This document shows, piece after piece, positions 7,380 to 15,378 of a stretch of DNA of 64,000 nt. The translations under genes and the position numbers were made by a program. The notes under the pieces were generated by a model. The model did not search any database and was not told the DNA's origin. It saw only the letters and a list, made by a program, of their open reading frames with translations. The stretch's first letter is position 1. Each line of letters begins with the position of its first letter. The stretch spans positions 620,001-684,000 of the forward strand of contig NZ_JACHJY010000001.1 in assembly GCF_014203895.1 (NCBI RefSeq). Direction: 5' to 3'. This DNA comes from Streptomyces nymphaeiformis (lineage in GTDB: Bacteria; Actinomycetota; Actinomycetes; Streptomycetales; Streptomycetaceae).

Positions 7380-8674
7380 GTCCGCTCGCGCACGCGCGCG
7401 TGCAGCGGTCCCGCCGGGCGCAGGTTGACGCCGAACACGGCCTCGCTCGCCGGGCCGGTCGTCTCGACCGTGAACCGGCCGAGGAGCGCGCCGAGCAGCA
7501 CCTCCATCTCCCGCATCGCGAACCGGGTGCCGAGGCAGGCGCGCGGACCGATGCCGAACGGCAGGTACGCGCCGGGCGGCAGCGGCGAACGGGCCGGGAA
7601 GCGGCCCGGGTCGAAGACCTCGGGCTCCGGCCAGACCTCCGGGTCGCGGTGGGTGAGGTAGGGGCAGACCAGGAGGTCCGTTCCGGCGGGGATCGCCCAT
7701 CCGTCCAGCGTCTGGTCCGCCGGGCTGTGCCGGGGCAGCAGCCAGCCCGTCGGGTAGAGCCGCAGCGTCTCGCAGAGCACCGCCTCGACCCCTGAGCCGT
7801 CCCCTGCCGCCCGCTCCATGACGTCCGGGTGGGCGTCGAGCAGGACGAACGCCCAGGTCAGCGTGCGGGCGCTGCTCTCGTACCCGGCGACGAGCAGGGT
7901 GACGAGCTCGTCGCGGATCAGCCGGTCCGTGTACGCCGGGTCGGTGTCGGCCGCGTCGAGGAGCCGGTCGAGGACGCTCGGGCCCGACGTGGGGACCGGG
8001 CCGGGTCCGTGGCCTTCCGCGCGGTGGCGGACCCGGGCGTCGGCGAGCGCGCGGAGCATCCGCTCGTCGAGCGCGGCGATCGCCGCCTCGACGGCCGGCG
8101 GCAGCGCGGCCGTACCGCCCACGTCGGCGGGGAGCGCGGCGACGATGTCCTGCACGGCCGCCAGGTCGACGTACGTCTCCCGGTCCAGGGGCCGGTCCGT
8201 GAGTGAGCGCCAGATCGTGTCGACGGTGAAGAACTGCACGTCCTCGGCGATGTCCGTCGGCTCGCCGAGGCGCGCCCGCTCCGCCCAGCGCTCGACGACG
8301 CGCGCCGCCGCCCCCTCGATGTGGTGCTCCCAGCGCTGGATGCCCCGGCCCGTGAACATCGCCTGGAGCAGCTTCCGCTGGGACTGCCAGGCCTCGCCCG
8401 TGGCAGTGATCATCCCGTCGCCGAGGAGGGGTCTGGCCCGGTGCGACCGCTTCACGTAACGCTCGCCGCCGACGCCGAGCACCTGGTGCACGTGCCGGGG
8501 CTCCGCGACCAGGACCGCCGCCCGGCCGCCCCGGCGGAAACCGGTCAGCCGGCCCGGCGTGTGCGCCTGGCGGAGGAGGTCGACGAGGGGTGCTCCGGAG
8601 GCGGTCCAGGCCGCCACGGCGTGGTCTTCGAGGAAGTCGGGGGGCATGCCATCCGTCACGCATTGCGATTGCAT
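7376..8674 (-). CDS. Cytochrome P450 (first of two in the cluster)
   Basis: This is a haem monooxygenase, 432 residues from the ATG at 8674. It shows the K-helix ExxR (CETLRLYP), the PEVFDPGRF meander and the haem loop FGIGPRACLG with the proximal cysteine at residue 380. The I-helix reads LLVAGYESSARTLTW, so serine replaces the usual oxygen-activating threonine. No transmembrane anchor is visible and the redox partner is not encoded nearby. Start is uncertain: no clear ribosome site precedes 8674, and internal GTG (8659) and ATG (8647) codons are alternatives. It faces the acyltransferase gene with only 21 bp between proposed starts. It is probably a tailoring oxidase of the terpenoid or acyl product. 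Confidence 0.92.
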   Translation of the reverse strand: MQSQCVTDGMPPDFLEDHAVAAWTASGAPLVDLLRQAHTPGRLTGFRRGGRAAVLVAEPRHVHQVLGVGGERYVKRSHRARPLLGDGMITATGEAWQSQRKLLQAMFTGRGIQRWEHHIEGAAARVVERWAERARLGEPTDIAEDVQFFTVDTIWRSLTDRPLDRETYVDLAAVQDIVAALPADVGGTAALPPAVEAAIAALDERMLRALADARVRHRAEGHGPGPVPTSGPSVLDRLLDAADTDPAYTDRLIRDELVTLLVAGYESSARTLTWAFVLLDAHPDVMERAAGDGSGVEAVLCETLRLYPTGWLLPRHSPADQTLDGWAIPAGTDLLVCPYLTHRDPEVWPEPEVFDPGRFPARSPLPPGAYLPFGIGPRACLGTRFAMREMEVLLGALLGRFTVETTGPASEAVFGVNLRPAGPLHARVRERT

Positions 8675-8695
8675 GATGACGTATCGTAGCGCCCT

Positions 8696-9997
8696 GTGCG
8701 ATCTTCAGATCCAGTTCGATCTTCCCCGGCGGTGCCGCTCGCGGTGCTCGACCGGCTCTCCCTCGACGTCGCGGCGCTGCACGCGACGGACTCCGCGCTG
8801 CACCTCGGCGGACTGATCGTCTTCGACGGCGAACCGCCTTCCCGCGCGCGGGTGTTGGATCATCTGAGGCGTCGCATCGGGCTGCTTCCCGAGCTCGCCC
8901 ACCGGCTCGCGGGGGACCCGGGACGCCCCTGCTGGGAGCCCGACCCCGGCTTCGACCCCGATCGTCACCTGTACGAGCTACCCGGCGGTGCCGACCCGTT
9001 GACGGCCGTGGTCGAACTCCTGCGGCAACCCCTGCCGCGCGAGCGGCCGTTGTGGGGGATCTGGCTCGTCCGCCGGGCGGGCGACGGACGGTGGGGGCTC
9101 TGCTACCGGGCCCACCACGCCTTCCAGGACGGCGCCGCCGCCGTCGCGACCCTGGAGCGGCTGCTCGGCCCCGAGGGGGCGCCCCGCGCCAGGGCCCTCA
9201 CCTTCCGGCCGCCCCGGCCCGTGCCCTGGGCCGCCGTCCTCCCCGAGTTCCGGCCGCCGCGCCGCGTCACCTGGTGGCCCGCCCTCGACACCCCGCCCGC
9301 CCTGTCGTACGCCGCCGCGTTCGCCGACGTCGACACCGCCCGGCTGCACGCCCTCGGGCGCCTGGCCGGCGCCACCGTCCCGCAGCTCTGCCTGGCCCTG
9401 GCCACCGAGACCCTGCGCGACTGGCACCCCGACGCCTGGGGGCCGGGCGGTCCCGGTCACGGCCTGGGTCTGCGCGCCAACCTCGGGATCAGCGTCCGGG
9501 ACCCCGACGACCCCCGCCCCCTCCTCGGCAACCGGGTCGCCGTCGCCGGGATCGACCTCCCCTGCGGCGAACCCGACCCGGCCCGGCGGCTCGACCGCCT
9601 CGGACGGGCCCTCGACCACACCCGGCTCGCCCGCCTCGCCGACGCCCACCGGGCCGTCCTGCGCGGACTCCCGTACCGGATCGGCCGGTTGGCGCTCGGC
9701 CGCAGCGTCGACGCCCGGTACACGCCGCTCAGTGTCGCCGACCTCCGGGTCCGGCAGCCCCTCGGCTTCGCCGGCACCCCCGCCGCCGCGGTGTACGCCC
9801 TGCCGGTCATGGTCCCGGGCCAGCCGCTCTTCGTCGCCTGGCTCGTCCACCGCCGCCGCCTCCACGTCACGTTCCTCGCCGACCGTGCGCTCGCCGGTGC
9901 CGAACACCTGCCGGAGGCATGGGAGTCGGCCCTGGAGGAGTGCGAACGACGGGCAGGGGCGGGCGTGTTCGCGCGGACCGGGGCGGGGGCGTCGTGA
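8696..9997 (+). CDS. WS/DGAT-family acyltransferase
   Basis: This 433-residue protein is of the wax ester synthase/diacylglycerol acyltransferase family, part of the chloramphenicol acetyltransferase-like fold. The catalytic HHxxxDG motif is HHAFQDG at residues 140-146. LDRLSLDVAALHATDSALHLGG near the N-terminus matches the family's opening segment (PLSxLDxxFL...MHxGG). Such enzymes transfer acyl chains from CoA to alcohols. Here the acceptor could be a hydroxylated terpenoid and the donor an acyl chain made by the KS/ACP pair, but this is inference. The start is either GTG 8696 or an internal GTG (8732 or 8744), since the gap to the divergent P450 is very short. It overlaps the downstream P450 gene (GTGA). 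Confidence 0.85.
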   Translation: MRSSDPVRSSPAVPLAVLDRLSLDVAALHATDSALHLGGLIVFDGEPPSRARVLDHLRRRIGLLPELAHRLAGDPGRPCWEPDPGFDPDRHLYELPGGADPLTAVVELLRQPLPRERPLWGIWLVRRAGDGRWGLCYRAHHAFQDGAAAVATLERLLGPEGAPRARALTFRPPRPVPWAAVLPEFRPPRRVTWWPALDTPPALSYAAAFADVDTARLHALGRLAGATVPQLCLALATETLRDWHPDAWGPGGPGHGLGLRANLGISVRDPDDPRPLLGNRVAVAGIDLPCGEPDPARRLDRLGRALDHTRLARLADAHRAVLRGLPYRIGRLALGRSVDARYTPLSVADLRVRQPLGFAGTPAAAVYALPVMVPGQPLFVAWLVHRRRLHVTFLADRALAGAEHLPEAWESALEECERRAGAGVFARTGAGAS

Positions 9998-11382
9998 GCG
10001 ACCCGGAGTCCCCCTCTCCCTCCCCCTCCCCCTCCCCCTCCCCGTTCCCGTTCCCGTCCCCATCTCCGTTCACGCCCCGCCACGGCCACGCCCCCGGGGC
10101 CTGGCCCCTGCTCGGGCATCTGCCCCATCTGGCGACCCGTCCGCTCGCCTTCCTCGACTCGCTGCCCGGCCACGGCGACGTCGTCCGCGTGCGGATGGGG
10201 ACCCGGACCGCCCACGTCGTCAGCCACCCCGCGCTCGTCCGCCGCGTCCTCACCGACCGCGGCTCCTTCGACCGGAGCGGCGTCCTGTACGAGAAGGTCC
10301 GCGCCCTCCTCGGCGACGGCCTCGCCACCTGCCCGAACGCCGAGCACCGCGCCCAGCGGCGCGCCCTCCAGCCGGCCTTCCACCACTCCCACATGGACCG
10401 CTACGCCGCCGTGATGACGGCCGAGACCCAGGTCCTGACCGGACGCTGGCGGCCGGGAGCGGTCGTCGACGTCACCGAGGAGGCGTTCCGGCTCACGACC
10501 GCCGTCGCCGTCCGCGCGATGTTCTCCGCCGGCATCACCCCGCGCGCCGCCGAGGAGCTGCGCGAGGCCCTCGAAGTCCTGCTGCGCGGGGTCTACACAC
10601 GGGTCGTGGCGCCCGCCGTCGACCACGTGCCCTCCCCGGCCCGCCGCCGCTACCGCCGGGCCCTGGCCCGCTGGCGTACGGGCGTCGCCGCCATCGTCGC
10701 CGCGTACCGGGCGGCCGGCGTGGACCACGGGGACGCCCTCTCGCTGCTCCTCGCCGTACGGGACGAGCACGGCAGGGCCCTGTCCGACGCCGAACTCGGC
10801 GACCAGGTCGCCACCCTCGTCCTCGCCGGCGCCGAGACCACCTCCTCGGTCGTCGCCTGGGCCCTGCGCCTCCTGGCCGACCACCCCGAGGCCGCCGCCC
10901 GGCTGCACGGGGAACTCGAGACGGTCCTCGCCGGACGCCCGGTCACCCCGGAGGACCTGCCCCGGCTGCCGTACACCGGCGACGTCGTGCGCGAGGTCCT
11001 CCGCCTCTACCCGCCGGCCTGGGCGGTCGCCCGCACCACCACCCGTACGACCGAGCTCGCCGGGCGGGCGCTGCCGCCCGGCTCCACGGTCATCTGCTGC
11101 CTCTACCTGCTCCACCGGCGTCGTGAACTCTTCCCGGACGCGGCGCGCTTCGATCCGGGCCGCTGGACGGCGGGGGAGGTGCCGCGCGACGCCTGGCTCC
11201 CGTTCGGGATCGGCGCCACCAAGTGCGTCGGGGACGTGTTCGGCACGGTCGAGGCCACCCTCGCGCTCGCCGCGATCGCCTCGCGCTGGCGGCTGACCCC
11301 GGTCTCCCCGCGCCCGCCCCGCCCGGTCCCGCGCATCGTCCTCTCCCCGGGGCCGCAGCCGATGCGGCTCGCGCGGCGGTGA
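9994..11382 (+). CDS. Cytochrome P450 (second of two; pentalenene-oxygenase-like)
   Basis: This is a 462-residue P450 with a canonical I-helix LAGAETTSSVV, ExxR in REVLRLYPPAW, the meander FDPGRW and the haem loop FGIGATKCVGD (proximal Cys about 411). It looks like actinobacterial terpene-oxidising P450s of the pentalenene oxygenase/epi-isozizaene monooxygenase type. The GTG start at 9994 overlaps the acyltransferase stop. The N-terminus carries a low-complexity Pro/Ser tract encoded by a CCCTCC hexamer microsatellite before the fold begins (about residue 28). It is the last gene of the plus-strand arm of the cluster. Confidence 0.92.
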   Translation: MSDPESPSPSPSPSPSPFPFPSPSPFTPRHGHAPGAWPLLGHLPHLATRPLAFLDSLPGHGDVVRVRMGTRTAHVVSHPALVRRVLTDRGSFDRSGVLYEKVRALLGDGLATCPNAEHRAQRRALQPAFHHSHMDRYAAVMTAETQVLTGRWRPGAVVDVTEEAFRLTTAVAVRAMFSAGITPRAAEELREALEVLLRGVYTRVVAPAVDHVPSPARRRYRRALARWRTGVAAIVAAYRAAGVDHGDALSLLLAVRDEHGRALSDAELGDQVATLVLAGAETTSSVVAWALRLLADHPEAAARLHGELETVLAGRPVTPEDLPRLPYTGDVVREVLRLYPPAWAVARTTTRTTELAGRALPPGSTVICCLYLLHRRRELFPDAARFDPGRWTAGEVPRDAWLPFGIGATKCVGDVFGTVEATLALAAIASRWRLTPVSPRPPRPVPRIVLSPGPQPMRLARR

Positions 11383-11434
11383 GACTCCGTGCAGCATTCA
11401 CCGAATTGTAAGGAGCATCAACAGAGCTCGCTCC

Positions 11435-11440
11435 TATACT
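11435..11440 (+). promoter_or_regulatory. Likely -10 element of a leaderless GNAT-MFS transcript
   Basis: TATACT lies 6 nt before the ATG at 11447, the spacing expected if transcription starts at the start codon. No ribosome site precedes the ATG. No good -35 hexamer is visible at 17-18 bp. Confidence 0.5.
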
Positions 11441-11446
11441 CGCTCC

Positions 11447-11899
11447 ATGTCCGACATCAGCATCCGGCGCGCCACCGCCGACGACTCCAAGCGGCTCACC
11501 CGGCTCGTCCGCACCTCAGGGGCCTACCGGGGCGACTACGCCGCCATGGTCGAGGGCTACCAGGTCGGCGGTCCGTACATCGAGCACCACCCCGTCTTCG
11601 CCGCCGTGGACGAAGGCGACGGCGGCCGGGTGCTCGGCTTCTACGCGCTCCTCGTCGACGAGGCCGAGCTCGACCTCGCGTTCGTCGCCGACGCCGCCCA
11701 GGGGCTCGGCATAGGCCGGCTCCTCATGGAGCACATGACCGGGCAGGCCAGGGCCGCCGGGCTCGCCTCCGTGCGGGTCGTCGCGCATCCGCCGGCCGAG
11801 GAGTTCTACCTGCGGACCGGCGCCGTCCGCACCGGCACCGTGCCGCCCACCGGCCGCATCCACTGGGAGCGCCCCGAGCTGCGGTACGACGTCGCGTGA
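11447..11899 (+). CDS. GNAT-family N-acetyltransferase
   Basis: This 150-residue protein has the GNAT fold. The N-terminal strand reads ISIRRATADDSKRLTRLV, motif A (acetyl-CoA pyrophosphate loop) is DAAQGLGIGRLLMEHM at about residues 84-99, and the C-terminal FYLRTGAVRTGTVP is typical. It is predicted to be cytoplasmic and to transfer an acyl group from CoA to an amine; the substrate is unknown. Its stop overlaps the GTG of the next gene (GTGA), so it is coupled to an MFS exporter. This hints at a modify-and-export pair, perhaps for self-resistance. Confidence 0.88.
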   Translation: MSDISIRRATADDSKRLTRLVRTSGAYRGDYAAMVEGYQVGGPYIEHHPVFAAVDEGDGGRVLGFYALLVDEAELDLAFVADAAQGLGIGRLLMEHMTGQARAAGLASVRVVAHPPAEEFYLRTGAVRTGTVPPTGRIHWERPELRYDVA

Positions 11900-13161
11900 C
11901 CGCCACCACCCAGCGGCAGGAGCCGGAGCAGAGCCGCCGCAAGGTCTTCGCCGACCTCACCCCGCTGCGTACCTCCGCGCACTACCGCCGCCTCTGGTTC
12001 GGGAACACCGTCTCCTGGATCGGGCAGGGCATGACGGCCCTCGCCGTCTCCCTCCAGGTGTACGACATCACCCGCTCGCCCTTCTCCGTCGGGCTCGTCG
12101 GCCTCTTCGCCCTCGTCCCGCTGATCGTCTTCGGCCTGTACGGCGGCGCGATCGCCGACACCGTCGACCGCCGCAAGCTCGGCCTCGTCAGCGCGAGCGG
12201 CTCCGCCGTGCTGTCCGTCGCCCTCGCCGGCGCGGCGTTCGCCGGCTTCCACCACGTCTGGTTCCTGTACGGGATCGTCGCCCTCCAGGCCGTGTGCGGC
12301 GCGCTCAACGCGCCCGCCCGCTCCTCGATGATCCCCCGGCTCCTGCCGCCCGAGCAGCTGCGCGCCGCCAACGCGCTCAACTCGATGGTCACGACCTTCG
12401 GCACGCTCGTCGGGCCCAGCCTCGGCGGCCTGATCGTCGGCTTCGCCGGCTACCAGACCGCGTACCTCGTGGACGCCGTCGCCTTCACCGCGAGCCTGTA
12501 CGCGATGTGGCGGCTGCCGTCGATGCTCCCGGACCGGACGGGGAGCAAGAGGGCCTCGGTCCTCGACGGGCTGCGCTTCCTCGCCACCCGCCCCAACCTG
12601 CGCATGACGTTCTTCTCGGACTTCTGCGCGATGATCCTCGCCCACCCCCGCGCGCTGTTCCCGGCCATCGCCGTCCTCTGGTACGGCGGCGACGCGAAGA
12701 CGACCGGACTCCTCGTCGCCGCGCCCGCGTTCGGGGCGCTCCTCGGCGGCGTCCTCTCCGGCTGGCAGGGCCGCATCCGCCACCACGGACAGGCGATCCT
12801 GCTCTCCGTCGCCGCCTGGGGCACCGCCATCGCCGTCTTCGGACTGACCCGGAACCTCTGGCTCGGGCTCCTCATGCTCGCCCTCGCCGGCTACTCCGAC
12901 ACCGTCTCGATGATCTTCCGGAACACGATGATGCAGGTCGCCGCCCCGGACGAGATGCGCGGCCGGCTCCAGGGCGTCTTCATCGTGGTCGTCGCGGGCG
13001 GACCCCGGCTCGGCGACTTCCTCGCGGGCTCCGTCGCGGACCTCACCTCGCCGGCGGTCGCCGTCACCGGCGGCGGGATCGCCTGCGTCGTCGCGATCGG
13101 CCTCCTCGCCCTGTACGGACGCGGATTCCGCCGCTACGACGCCCTCGACCCGACGCCCTGA
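11896..13161 (+). CDS. MFS transporter, DHA3/EntS-like exporter
   Basis: This is a 421-residue polytopic protein with about 12 hydrophobic segments. The loop motif GGAIADTVDRRKLGL between TM2 and TM3 and the N-terminal RRLWFGNTVSWIGQGMTALAV are characteristic of the MFS_3 (enterobactin exporter-like) subfamily. It probably exports a small molecule using proton motive force. The GTG start at 11896 overlaps the GNAT stop. It ends at a strong terminator shared with the convergent matB gene. Confidence 0.88.
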   Translation: MTATTQRQEPEQSRRKVFADLTPLRTSAHYRRLWFGNTVSWIGQGMTALAVSLQVYDITRSPFSVGLVGLFALVPLIVFGLYGGAIADTVDRRKLGLVSASGSAVLSVALAGAAFAGFHHVWFLYGIVALQAVCGALNAPARSSMIPRLLPPEQLRAANALNSMVTTFGTLVGPSLGGLIVGFAGYQTAYLVDAVAFTASLYAMWRLPSMLPDRTGSKRASVLDGLRFLATRPNLRMTFFSDFCAMILAHPRALFPAIAVLWYGGDAKTTGLLVAAPAFGALLGGVLSGWQGRIRHHGQAILLSVAAWGTAIAVFGLTRNLWLGLLMLALAGYSDTVSMIFRNTMMQVAAPDEMRGRLQGVFIVVVAGGPRLGDFLAGSVADLTSPAVAVTGGGIACVVAIGLLALYGRGFRRYDALDPTP

Positions 13162-13172
13162 CCGTCCAGGGC

Positions 13173-13224
13173 CTGTCTTCCGGATCGGGCCGGGCTCGCG
13201 GGCCCGGCCCGATCCGGAAGACAG
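13173..13224. terminator. Strong bidirectional terminator
   Basis: Perfect 23-bp inverted arms (13173-13195 and 13202-13224) flank a 6-nt loop. It lies between the convergent MFS and matB genes, 11 and 13 nt from their stops. Such long perfect stems are a common Streptomyces bidirectional terminator form. Confidence 0.85.
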
Positions 13225-13237
13225 CCCCCGCCCCGCA

Positions 13238-14680
13238 CTACGCCGTCGGCAGCGCCTTCTTCAGGACCTTGCCCATGTCGTTGCGGGGCAGCGCGTCCAG
13301 GTAGCGCACCACGCGGGGGCGCTTGTGCGGGGCGAGCAGCCCCGCCACGTGGTCGGCCAGCTCCGCCTCCGCCGGCGGCTTCTCCCCGTCCTGCGGCACG
13401 ACCCAGGCCACGATCCGCTCGCCCAGGTCCGGGTCCGGCTCGCCCGTGACGGCCGCCTCGCGGACGCCGGGGTGGTCGAGGAGCGCGTTCTCGATCTCGC
13501 CCGCCCCGATCTTGTAGCCGCCGCTCTTGATGAGGTCGGTCGCCTTCCGGCCCACCAGACGCACCCCGCCGTCCGCCTCGCGGACCGCCATGTCGCCGGT
13601 GCGGAACCAGTCGCCGTCGAAGGCCGCCGCCGTAGCGTCCGGCCGGTTGAGGTAGCCGGAGAAGAGGTTCGGGCCGCGCACCTGCACCTCGCCGACCGTC
13701 TCCCCGTCGAGCTCCGCGAGGACGGAGCCGTCCTCGTCCACGAGCCGCAGGTCCACGCCCGCGAGCGGGGTCCCGACCGTCCCCGGCCGGGGCTCGCCGC
13801 CCGGGCGCACGCTGGTGTTCATGAGCGTCTCGCTCATCCCGTACCGCTCCACGACCGTCCGGCCCGTCGCCGCCGCGATCCGCTCGTGGTCGTGGACGGG
13901 CAGCGCCGCCGAACCGGAGACGAGGAGCCGGGCGCCCGCCAGCGCGTCCGTGAGGCGGTCGTCCGCGTCGAGCGCGTCCGCGAGCCGGTGGTACATGGTC
14001 GGTACGCCGAACAGCATCGTGCCGCCCCCGTCCCCGAGCTCCCGCGCGACGCCGTCCACCGAGAACCCGCCCAGGTGCCGGACCTCGCCGCCGCGCCGCA
14101 GCGGGCCCAGGATCCCGAGGACGAGCCCGTGGACGTGGAACAGCGGCAGCGCGTGCACGAGGACGTCGTCCGCCGTCCACGACCAGGCCTCGGCCAGCGC
14201 GTCGAGGGAGGCGGCGACCGCCCGGCGGGAAAGCAGAACGCCCTTCGGCGGGCCGGTGGTTCCGGACGTGTAGACGACGAGCGCGGTCGCCTCCGGATCG
14301 ACCGGAGCCGCCGGGGGCGCTTCGGGACCGGTGAGCTCCACGTCGACCCGGGGGAGCGCCGCGAGCCCGCCCGGCAGCTCGTCCTCCGCTCCCGCGAGCA
14401 CGAGGCCGGGCGCGCTGTCGCCCAGGATGTGCGCCAACTCCCGCTCCCCGGTGCGCGGATTGAGCGGTACGGCCGGCACGCCGGCGAGCAGGGCGGCGAC
14501 CACGGCGACGGCCGTCCGGGCGGTCGGCGTGGCCCAGACGGCGACCCGCTCCGCCCCGTCGAGGCGCCCGGCGAGGGCGCCGGCGGCGCGGGCCAGCTCG
14601 GCGTACGTCAGGGTGTCGGGGCCGACCCGCAGGGCGGGGCGGTCGGACGGGGCCGCCAGGGCGGGGAAGAGCGCACTCAC
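13238..14680 (-). CDS. matB: Malonyl-CoA synthetase (acyl-CoA synthetase MatB)
   Basis: This enzyme activates malonate, or methylmalonate in the S. coelicolor enzyme, to its CoA thioester with ATP. It is a 480-residue ANL-superfamily protein. The P-loop-like VVYTSGTTGPPKGVLLS, the YGMSETLMNTSVR motif, GDWFRTGDMA and the C-terminal catalytic lysine in PRNDMGKVLKKAL are all present. RPGGEPRPGTVGTPLAGV and RKATDLIKSGGYKIGAGEIENALL correspond closely to what I recall of S. coelicolor MatB. Malonyl-CoA feeds fatty acid and polyketide extension. Whether it serves the nearby KS/ACP cluster or general metabolism is unknown. Confidence 0.92.
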   Translation of the reverse strand: MSALFPALAAPSDRPALRVGPDTLTYAELARAAGALAGRLDGAERVAVWATPTARTAVAVVAALLAGVPAVPLNPRTGERELAHILGDSAPGLVLAGAEDELPGGLAALPRVDVELTGPEAPPAAPVDPEATALVVYTSGTTGPPKGVLLSRRAVAASLDALAEAWSWTADDVLVHALPLFHVHGLVLGILGPLRRGGEVRHLGGFSVDGVARELGDGGGTMLFGVPTMYHRLADALDADDRLTDALAGARLLVSGSAALPVHDHERIAAATGRTVVERYGMSETLMNTSVRPGGEPRPGTVGTPLAGVDLRLVDEDGSVLAELDGETVGEVQVRGPNLFSGYLNRPDATAAAFDGDWFRTGDMAVREADGGVRLVGRKATDLIKSGGYKIGAGEIENALLDHPGVREAAVTGEPDPDLGERIVAWVVPQDGEKPPAEAELADHVAGLLAPHKRPRVVRYLDALPRNDMGKVLKKALPTA

Positions 14681-14713
14681 CGGTCGTACTCCTACGGTCG
14701 TCGAGGGTGGGGC

Positions 14714-15202
14714 CTACCAGGAGGGATTCTGCCCGGGCCGAGGGCGCCGCGTGGCCGATGGCCCGGGTCGGGGGCCACCCCTCCGTGGTGGGCGCGCGGC
14801 GATCACCGCGCACAGGGCCGCGAGGGGGAGTTCCGCGCCCACGGCCATGGCGACGGCGACGGCCAGCTCCGGTCCCGCGGCGGAGGTGGCGAGGTCGACG
14901 CAGGCGTCGGCGAGGAGGAGCACCGCCGCGGCGGCCGCGGGCGCGCGGTGGCGGGCGTCGCCGCGCAGCAGCCGGCTGCCGGCGGTGAGCAGCGCGGCGG
15001 CCTCCAGGGCGTCGAGGGCGACCCAGGCGGCGGCCTCGGCGGGCGGGAGCGTACCGGCGAGGTAGCCGAGCCAGGGCAGCAGGGCGAGCCCGGCACCCAG
15101 GAGCAGGCGGCCCTGCAGGCGGCGGGCGCGGCTGGGGCGAGGGATGTCGGCGGAAGCGCAACTGGCTTCGGCGGCAAGAGGGATGAGGGAGGTCAGGGCC
15201 AT
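14714..15202 (-). CDS. Small four-helix membrane protein, unknown function
   Basis: The predicted product of about 162 residues has four hydrophobic stretches (LLLGAGLALLPWLGYLAG, AAWVALDALEAAALLTAG, APAAAAAVLLLADACVDL, AVAMAVGAELPLAALCAV), a short basic linker after the first helix and a basic Arg/Pro-rich tail. I do not recognise the family. It lies 33 nt upstream of matB on the same strand and may be cotranscribed. The ATG at 15202 lacks a convincing ribosome site. A GTG at 15226 or a TTG at 15253 immediately after AGGAGG are alternatives, so the start is uncertain. Confidence 0.65.
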   Translation of the reverse strand: MALTSLIPLAAEASCASADIPRPSRARRLQGRLLLGAGLALLPWLGYLAGTLPPAEAAAWVALDALEAAALLTAGSRLLRGDARHRAPAAAAAVLLLADACVDLATSAAGPELAVAVAMAVGAELPLAALCAVIAARPPRRGGPRPGPSATRRPRPGQNPSW

Positions 15203-15300
15203 GTCGGAGGTCGCTTTCGCTGTCACGAACCCGGCCGTCGGGCTCGTGATCAACCCTCCTGTCGCCGCCCTCCGGAGTCAGTAACACCGCTGTCCGTCCT

Positions 15301-15322
15301 GGGGTGGCACTGGTTGCACCCC
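15301..15322. promoter_or_regulatory. Inverted repeat upstream of the histidine kinase gene
   Basis: GGGGTG at 15301-15306 and CACCCC at 15317-15322 are perfect arms with a 10-nt spacer. Further out, CTGTCCG and CGGACgaCAG extend the symmetry. It lies 57 nt before the kinase ATG, between divergent genes, so it could be an operator or a hairpin in the leader. Confidence 0.4.
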
Positions 15323-15378
15323 CGATGCGGACGACAGGTTCATGGCAGACCGCGGAGACCGGCGCCTACGGTGAGGGC

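Noticed and set aside
6831..8663. 610-codon ORF joining the P450 region and Nudix as a fusion
   Set aside because: Its N-terminal part is an out-of-frame reading of the P450 gene; only the Nudix portion from GTG 7379 has protein-like features.
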